DNA of 64,000 nt, taken from contig CALZFC010000095.1 of the NCBI GenBank assembly GCA_945643635.1, forward strand, positions 854,501 through 918,500. Reading direction: 5' to 3'. A program made the position numbers and the translations under genes. Shown one piece after another: positions 57,680-64,000 of the stretch. This DNA comes from Allodiplogaster sudhausi (lineage: Eukaryota > Nematoda > Chromadorea > Rhabditida > Diplogasteridae). Within the stretch, counting starts at the first letter, position 1; every line of letters begins with the position of its first letter. The notes beneath the pieces were generated by a model. That model was given only the letters and a program-made list of their open reading frames with translations. It was not told the origin of the DNA and searched no databases.

Positions 57680-57772
57680 GTCGATGGTCTCTGCAACAAC
57701 GAGATGGACATGGTAATCCTCAACAACATCCCACCATAGAATGCCGCACGCCGAGCTACCAGCTATGATGAG
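57680..57772 (+). pseudogene. Orphan copy of a receptor ectodomain exon
   Basis: A 93-bp exon-like block between TCCCTTCAG and GTATGAG reads LCNNEMDMVIL, identical over these residues to the exon at 22149-22057 of the large receptor, which is also 93 bp. An in-frame TAG replaces the GAG of the PPE motif, and later residues are changed. CT and GA tracts flank it as they flank the source exon. Neighbouring receptor exons are absent. Confidence 0.85.
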
Positions 57773-57892
57773 GTATGAGAGCAGAGAGAAAGAAAGAGAA
57801 AGAGTCAGAGAGAGGGAGAGAAAGAAAGAGTGAGAGAGAAGAGAGGGAGAGAGAGAGAGAGTATGAGCGTGTTGCTCAAGAACATCGTTCAG

Positions 57893-59170
57893 TTATGCCG
57901 CGTTGGAGACGATCACCACTAAAGTAGGTATGCTCAATTTGGCAAATGTATTGATAATCAATCACAAATTTGCAATCTATAAAACAGAAAGAAAATAGAA
58001 AACAGAAATTCAGATACTAAAATTATAGTATTACAGATTAACAAGGAGAGTCCCGCTCCTATTGCGACCACCAATGCAATCTAAAGAAAATTATATATTT
58101 TTAATGCTTAATTTGTTTAGTTCAAATCAATTTTAAGTTCATTATTATTTTTAAATGTTCAATGCAATTTCGATTGTATCACATCAATTACCTAATGTTT
58201 ACGAATAAAGAAAGATATAAAAATACGTGAGAGTATTAGTGTAACAAATAAAGCCGACAGTCCGAGGGGCCGTGCTTTCGGGCGGGGCGGGATTAGTCTG
58301 CGCCTCTTCTCCGTCCGCGAACAGCTTGAAGCAAGCGCCATTCCAATTGTCCTTCCGCTGCATATTCTTTTCCTACAAACGAACATAAAAAGTACAGTTC
58401 TCTCTCAAATTTTGTTCTTATTTTTTGTGAAACTAATAAATACAAGTTAATGCAAGTATATCGCGTTAACTAATTCACCCGGACCTCATTGAAGTTGTTG
58501 CAGGCCTGGCCTGACTCACTTGAACAGAAGCACTCGAACGTTGGACTGAAGAGGGTGAAAGGCACCATCTGAAAACTCTTTTCCTTCAACAAATATATTT
58601 TAATATAATTTTCATTTATTAAAATACAATAAATACAATAATAAATATAACCTTACGACATCCGTCCTCACGAACATTCGGCGGCAGCTTGTCAACACAG
58701 CGTAATCCCGTGTGATTGTTCTCGTCTCGGGTGGCTGTATCAAAGAATATCTTGGAGTGGCAGAAGGAGGGAGCAGGACAGGCAATGGTAGAGGAGCTGT
58801 TCAGGCAGTAGTGCTGGAAGAGAGAAGATAATTTCGTCGTATTTTTTTACACCAATTATTTATGCGGTCATAAATATTTCAATCTAACCGAGAATAATTG
58901 CCGAGATTTTTTTTTCGTTTTGTAGGCTGGAGGCTGGCCCGGTTGTAGAAAACACAAGACTTTTTCACTAAGAACTTTGATCAACCGCATTCCCATATTT
59001 GACAGCGATTCGATTAAGTAAATTAATTGTTTTACAAAGCACAATAAAATAGTTCTGAGCGATGGCTTTCACTTCCAATACTCTTCTCTTGAACTAACCA
59101 TTTCGTTTTCAGCATCGACGAGAGGAAAAACAGAAAGAGAGAGCAGATGAAGAGCGAAGAGGAGACCCAT
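57893..59170 (-). CDS. ET-module-like single-pass membrane protein, one frame break
   Basis: Exons are 59170-59099 (signal peptide MGLLFALHLLSLSVFPLVDA), 58814-58652, 58568-58485, 58372-58259, 58080-58035 and 57918-57893. The module has eight Cys (HYCL..., GCRK, ECFCSSE, ACNN), then the linker QRKDNWNGACFKLF, a Pro-rich stalk, a TM segment IALVVAIGAGLSLLI, and the end SNAA with almost no cytoplasmic tail. Exon 2 is 163 bases where the family has 162: an AAA after HYCL replaces AA, which breaks frame. All other junctions keep phase. Either a very recent pseudogene or a homopolymer error in the assembly. Orientation is opposite to the plus-strand cluster. Confidence 0.65.
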
Positions 59171-59179
59171 TCAGGCAGA

Positions 59180-59400
59180 TTTCACTGCTGAAATAGTTCA
59201 GATTAAAATAAAATTCAAGCCAGGCTTCAAGTGCAACAATGGGAAGGAAATAAGAAAGCAGTTTCGAAGAAAAGATAAACCTCAAAAAGAAGCATTCAAA
59301 TGAACAAGAAGAAGAGTGAAGGGAAAGTAAAGAAATCGGATAATTTTATTCAATATTTTATTCAATTTGAGCTTGTCGGTGTATCGCCGAAAAGGAAAAG
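59180..59400. other. 5' flank of the minus-strand ET-like gene
   Basis: Upstream sequence resembling, in reverse complement, the upstream flanks of plus-strand copies (TCTTTTT/CATTTGAA pieces). The TATA-like box was not identified with certainty. Confidence 0.35.
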
Positions 59401-60460
59401 TAGTATAGACAGAGAGAAATAACATGCGATTATTCCTGTTCCACCAATGCACCTCAAGTTAATGATTCATCACCTTTCCTTCTCATCATTCATTACAACT
59501 GACTGGCCTGTTCATCTTACTTATCGTTAGAATGAATAGAATGTATTAACTTCCCCCATTCTCTAGAAATGTCCATTCATTCAGCTTTACCAGCATTCTA
59601 AAAACAAATGACAACAAAAAAAACAAGAGATGAAATGGATGTCTATGTCAATCATTCACTAAGTTATTGCTTTTTAGCAATCGCTCATGTTTTCACTTGC
59701 TGAAGAGCGACGACAGCATGTGTCATTTACAAAGAAAAAGATCCTAACCACTCAAATTGATCAACCTCGAAGTGGAAGAGGAACACGAAGAAATTTCAAG
59801 CAGATTGTTCTGCCAGAATTAAATATGGAATTAACTGAAACTCATACCATGCAAAAATGGGAAGAAAGGGAGAAAAAGTCCAAAGGGAAAAGAAAACTCA
59901 AGAAGAAGCGTTGCAATGAACAGAAGGTTGAATGACGTGAAAGTTGACAAATCAACAGCTTGAATTCGGTTGAAGATTGTCGGCGTATCACCGAAACACG
60001 GAAAACTCGAGAGGGAGAGAAATAAGAAGCTACTGTTCCTTTCCTGCTAAAATGCTTCTCCCGTAAATGATCAATTACCTTTCCTGTTCTGCATTCCTTC
60101 CAAATGATTCACCTTCCCATCTTGGAGAGCATAGAAATGTATTCTGTAAACATCCCCGCATGCAATGTTTTAGAAGAATTGTATCAATTGCTCATATTTT
60201 CTCGACTAAAGAACGACGACAGAATTCGTCATTTACCACGAAAAAGATGTCTTTGTTCTAACCATTCACATTGATCTACTTGAAGCAGGCGAAGAACACG
60301 AAGAAAGAACATCCCTCGACTATGGAGGTCATTCAATTTCATCGCGGACGAACTCTTCTCCAAAAGTCGAAACGGGAAACCATACTGAAGTTGACGGCCT
60401 TCGTTGCAAAAAGGACAGAAGCATCAAAAGCAAAGTCGTCTCCATAGGCCTTTGGCAAGA
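59400..60460 (+). mobile_element. BEL/Pao-like relics, inverted copies
   Basis: The plus strand reads KDVFVL-like, LEAGEEHEERTS and LDYGGHSISS near 60245-60340, a decayed match to the protease region of copy 5 (FERGEEHEDKAF, IESGGQCS). A second piece lies at 59690-59935. Relative to the minus-strand ET gene at 59170, the relic is upstream and antisense, exactly as in the plus-strand units. Confidence 0.6.
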
Positions 60461-60600
60461 ATTTTATTTATTTATTTATTCATCAGGTTGAATTACATAT
60501 TTGACGATATTTTACAATGACGTCGCAATTGAAAACATTGCAGGGCAAAAACAATGTGAATAATAATACTAATAGTTACAATGACAACATAATAATATTA

Positions 60601-60835
60601 ACCCCACTGTGAGTCGAGGAAGGAGGAATCCTTTCTGTAGGATGGCGGAAGAGCGAGAGAGTGTTGGGAGAGGGAGAGAGAGTCTTCGCTCTGCTCGGAG
60701 GATGCCTCGCAGGTTCTTAAATGAGCAGATCTCTCTATCTCTCTCTCTCTCCCTCTCCCAACACTCTCTCGCTCTTCCACCACACGGCAGGAAGAATTCC
60801 TCCTTCCCTATCTCACTGCGAGGCGGGATACGTTT
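60601..60835. repeat. Hairpin-forming inverted repeat
   Basis: Arms of about 80-90 bp: GGAAGAGCGAGAGAGTGTTG followed by GGAGAGGGAGAGAGAG on the left, and the reverse complement at about 60735-60780. The outer parts GAAGGAGGAATCC and GGAATTCCTCC extend the pairing. The loop is about 60 bp. No ORF; a MITE-like remnant. Confidence 0.7.
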
Positions 60836-60839
60836 TTGA

Positions 60840-61441
60840 GAGAGAATCAGACAATATACCACCTCTCATCACTCACCCCCCTTCCTCTCCACCCCCCCCC
60901 TCCCCAAATGGATACATTACTACGGCGGCTGGTGGATCAGCAATCAGAAAGACAAAGCTCTTCTATGAGAACTCAGAACATCGGTGCTATATCTGGGGGA
61001 GGAGGTATTTTTATACCTATTGCGAAAGGTACTTTGTTACCTATTTAATTGTCATTGACAGATTTCAGTGCCTATTTTTCATACGGAACGCGAATTTTAC
61101 TTCTATTACAACAATTATATAAACCGAAAATTTTTCCATTAATTTAGCCATCAATTCTTTCCCACAATATTTCGCTGTAAATTACCATTTATTCAATCCA
61201 GTTTTTCCCATAATGAACATGGCAACAAGGAAAGTTCAATCTTTCGCTACTTTGGAAATTGGCGCAGAACTTGCAGTTTATCATCACTGTTCACAGATAA
61301 ACTTTTAATTTTGCAAATTTGATTATTAGCATTTGATTAAATCACAATTGAAATCTTGTCGCAGGCGATTAATGGTAAAAGTAGACTACCCTGAGATTTT
61401 CTAGAAACCGCTAAATTCTCGATATTAGATCCATTATTTCG
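60840..61441. other. Unassigned region with duplicated promoter-like segment
   Basis: No exon recognised. About 61205-61260 is, in reverse complement, similar to the segment preceding ET-like genes at 35430-35480 and 49855-49900. Confidence 0.4.
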
Positions 61442-61603
61442 TTAAACTGCAGACGGAACCATTATGATGTCAGGGTAGTCGAAGTTTTTCGAGTTAAAGC
61501 CTTCTTTAATCCTCCCCGTACCGGAATAACGTTCTATTATGGAGCTTGCTGCTGAAATAAGTTGGCGATTTGTTTGTTCAAAGTTCACCGTTTGAACTTC
61601 AAA
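61442..61603 (-). CDS. Possible 3'-terminal exon of an unrecognised gene
   Basis: A strong acceptor (TTTCTTTCAG) leads into 53 codons of balanced composition, including NRQLISAASSIIERYSG and a C-terminus IIMVPSAV, then TAA at 61444-61442. No family recognised, and upstream exons were not found within 800 bp. Confidence 0.4.
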   Translation of the reverse strand, partial: FEVQTVNFEQTNRQLISAASSIIERYSGTGRIKEGFNSKNFDYPDIIMVPSAV

Positions 61604-61609
61604 CTGAAA

Positions 61610-62440
61610 GAAAAATGGTGATATCAGGATTTTGAAGGTCACTTCAACTTCTTTTTCTACATACATATGTTGAGCTTCTTATTTCATAACGTAATATTCA
61701 GTAGTGAACTTTCGTTCGAATAATTCAGACAATGATGTGCATATTCCTTATGTAAAAGAGAAAATTCGCTTACAAGGGAAGCCTCTTTCCATAACCCAGC
61801 CAATCAACACCTCAATAACTTTATTATGTAGTATTCCTCGAAAAATGAGTCTGAAGCTATTTTAAAACTGCTGAGGACGTTTGCGATTTTATATGAATTT
61901 TTGGAAATTGCACAAAAGTTAAATACGAAATGCTCGACCTTTTTCACTCGTTGTTTTTACTTGTCATATGCCGCTTGTGACTGTCGCATATGGTAGTCTG
62001 AGGTGTAGAAAGACGAAGACCTCTCTTATGACTCCTTTATTCCACCGTGGTTGTAATCAGGTAACGAAGGGCAAAGGGCAGAGAGGAGAAGGGGCAGCCG
62101 CCTCACATGGTGATGTTCTCTCACTCACTGCCAGCCGGCTTGAACCGGAATGGCGCTGCCGCCCTTTTGGGGGCGGAGCCCTTAACCTTTAGCTGGACGG
62201 CTGCCCTCCATGACAGACTGGGCCGATAGTGGCCGTCCCCAATACGGGAATTTTTTTTACAAAATTTGATTTTGCTAAAACTTGTCATTTGATGCGAACC
62301 TTGAAGAAACAGATTTTCCCTTCTCATACCTCTTATTCATTTACACTGTTGTTCCAATGGCGTCATTTCTTTCTCCTCTCGTATCTCCGTTTTGTTTACT
62401 TCTTTTCTAATATTATTGCCTCAAAAATGAACAACTTTAT
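61610..62440. other. Unassigned region
   Basis: A GC-richer patch at 62090-62235 contains AAGGGCTCCGCCCCC-like text and a minus-strand open frame without splice context. Otherwise AT-rich with nothing recognised. Confidence 0.35.
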
Positions 62441-63575
62441 TTAGTTATGGTGATAGGGGCTGGGGATTTTGAAGAGTACGACCGTCCATCCGACGCCTGC
62501 GACCACGACCAACAGAGCCGCCCCGACGAGTAACGCGTTACAGCTGCTAAACGGCGATGTGTGGAGAGAACAGTCACTCTAGGAGCTCTTGCCAATTTCA
62601 TTTTTATCAGCATAAGAACCAGTTAAAAAATTCAAGTGAGCAATCTTATTTACTAATTCACTTTTAATCCCTCGAATCGTTTCATTCTTTGCCATAAAAT
62701 ATGTAGAAACCAACGTTGTCGCTGCTGGAATTGGCGTTGTCAGTGCCGCCTTCACTTAGGTTGTGAGAAGCAATTAGTCAAAATTTCTATATTAAAAAAA
62801 TATTAACAATAGGACACTTATTTTATTTGTTAAATACATGAGACTGCCGGAGTAAAAGAAGATCAAGAGCCGACATTTTGGTTCGGATGCGGCAGTGCTT
62901 CTTCTTGTAGTAAAGACGCACTAAACTAACAATAAGGGTTAATGAATGATTGGCAAGAGGAATATTATAGTATTGTTTAAATATAGATTATATTTATATT
63001 TATATTTATATATATATTATAAAAAAAAATTCGCCATCAAAATTAATTTTTTTACGATGAAAATATAACATCATTCATGCCAACTTGATTTTATTAACAG
63101 CCAATTTCAGCATTTATGTGAACAATCTCACTCGCTAAATCCCTCGAATCGTGTAATTATTCTTTATGAAAATAGAAACCAACTTTTCAGCCGTTGAAAT
63201 TGGTGTTGTCGGTGCCGCCTTCACCTAGGTTGTGAGAGGCAATGAGCTACTTTTTCTTTTTTTATATTAAAAATAGGATGCTTGATTTTATTTGTTAAAA
63301 AATACATGAGCTTGTTGGAGCAAAAACAATCAAGTGCCGACACTCGGATCTTGCGTCGTTGTGGGCGGAAGAGTCGCAGGGTGATTCTTCTGATAATGCG
63401 CCACTGCCTCCGCTAGAAACCGTTCCTTAATGTTTGGCAGATAAAGGTTAGACATTAATATAATGTATGTATATACACATACATATGCTTGCTTTATCTG
63501 CAACAAAAGATCACTTGTATTTCCGGAGTATCGAAGCAAGGAGTGTTCGTGCGACTGTCGCAGTAGCAGTTGTAA
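62441..63575 (-). CDS. ET-module-like type I membrane protein, 5' end beyond window
   Basis: Exons are 63575-63515 (YNCYCDSRTNTPC), 63425-63342 (RFLAEAVAHYQ, TLPPTTTQDPS), 63224-63184 (KAAPTTPIST) and 62546-62441 (TM ALLVGAALLVVVAGVGW, then TVVLFKIPSPYHHN, TAA). All join in phase. The stop overlaps an AATAAA signal. A second copy of the stalk exon at about 62758-62715 cannot be spliced in phase. The signal-peptide exon and first half of the Cys module were not seen before 64000, so the gene is incomplete here or 5'-truncated. Linker and stalk most resemble ET-like gene 2. Confidence 0.7.
62712..62758 (-). pseudogene. Decayed tandem duplicate of the stalk exon
   Basis: Matches the used stalk exon (63224-63184) and its flanks: KAALTTPIPAATT, then donor-like GTTGGTTTCTAC. 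One base is missing after the acceptor, so joining it to the preceding exon hits TGA. Confidence 0.7.
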
Positions 63576-63579
63576 CTGA

Positions 63580-64000
63580 AAGAACGATAAGGTGAATTTG
63601 TTTTCTTACAATAATTATAGAAGAGAGAGCCTCTCAGTAAGGCACCAGTAGGCTCTGCCCCAGATGCAAGATGACGGATCCATACATTGAGAATGTGGTC
63701 AGTCATGACCCAGGACCTCTCTATTAAATTTTTGGGAAAATTTTATTTTTATAAAAATTTTCTTTCCATTAACACCATAAAGTGTGCTAAAATTTTGACA
63801 ATTCATATCTTGCTTTAAAGTCAACATTTTTCACTATTCTTTTTTTATTCGATTTCTCGTCGAATACTTAATAAAATGTACCTCAGGAGTTTCTTTCGAA
63901 AAGTTTAATTTTGATGTTAAATTTTGTCATGAATTTTTTTTTGTCATGCATTTTCGATCGTTGAGTACCTAAACCTCATTTCCTCGTGGGATTTTAATTT
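63580..64000. other. Right end, no gene recognised
   Basis: AT-rich. A minus-strand frame at about 63600-63706 is open but lacks the Cys and splice sites expected of the missing 5' ET exon. Confidence 0.4.

Noticed and set aside
1..64000. CRISPR arrays, operons, prokaryotic promoters or rRNA genes
   Set aside because: Spliced genes, a nuclear-type tRNA and eukaryotic transposons show this is nuclear DNA of an animal. The tandem arrays lack spacer structure.

Overview
This window is eukaryotic and almost certainly from a nematode, probably a rhabditid. Coding sequence is cut into many short exons with short AT-rich introns ending in TTTCAG-like acceptors. ATGs sit just after acceptor-like sites, which suits SL trans-splicing. 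Two genes have the layout of nematode-specific chemoreceptors, and a third family has the cysteine pattern of the nematode 'ET' module. Family names are inferred from residue patterns and topology; no search was run. Exon models were built by hand from splice sites and checked for reading phase.

Left part (0-24 kb), minus strand except where noted: a fold-back DNA element (430-1743); a Str-superfamily-like 7TM receptor (2049-4126) that reads through eight exons but has one in-frame TGA; a frameshifted inverted copy of its first exon (5117-5520, plus); an intact Srv/Srg-like receptor (5730-9451); a GC-rich hAT-like element (10500-10911); a plus-strand secreted Glu-Ala-Pro repeat protein with two frame breaks (11724-12539); and a large orphan 7TM receptor (13050 to about 24249). 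The large receptor has an ectodomain of roughly 430 residues, seven TM segments and a Ser/Arg-rich tail.

Middle (24-32 kb): mostly long GA/CT homopurine-homopyrimidine tracts with a few weak plus-strand exon candidates.

Right part (32-64 kb): a cluster of eight or nine ET-module-like genes. Six are on the plus strand at 32.5-48.3 kb, one plus-strand multi-module gene lies at 50.1-53.9 kb, and two are on the minus strand at 57.9-59.2 and 62.4-63.6 kb. Each starts with a signal peptide where its 5' end is present. Copies differ in how they end: a TM plus cytoplasmic tail, a TM with almost no tail, a GPI-signal-like hydrophobic tail, or secreted. Several sit in tandem units, each carrying an antisense BEL/Pao-like retrotransposon relic. 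The units decay to different degrees (nonsense codons, frameshifts, truncation). Because they are paralogous, they supply empty sites that date nested insertions. A tRNA-Glu(CTC), two non-LTR retrotransposon fragments and several minisatellites complete the window.

Single-base indels recur in otherwise well-kept exons. Pseudogenization and assembly error cannot be separated from sequence alone.
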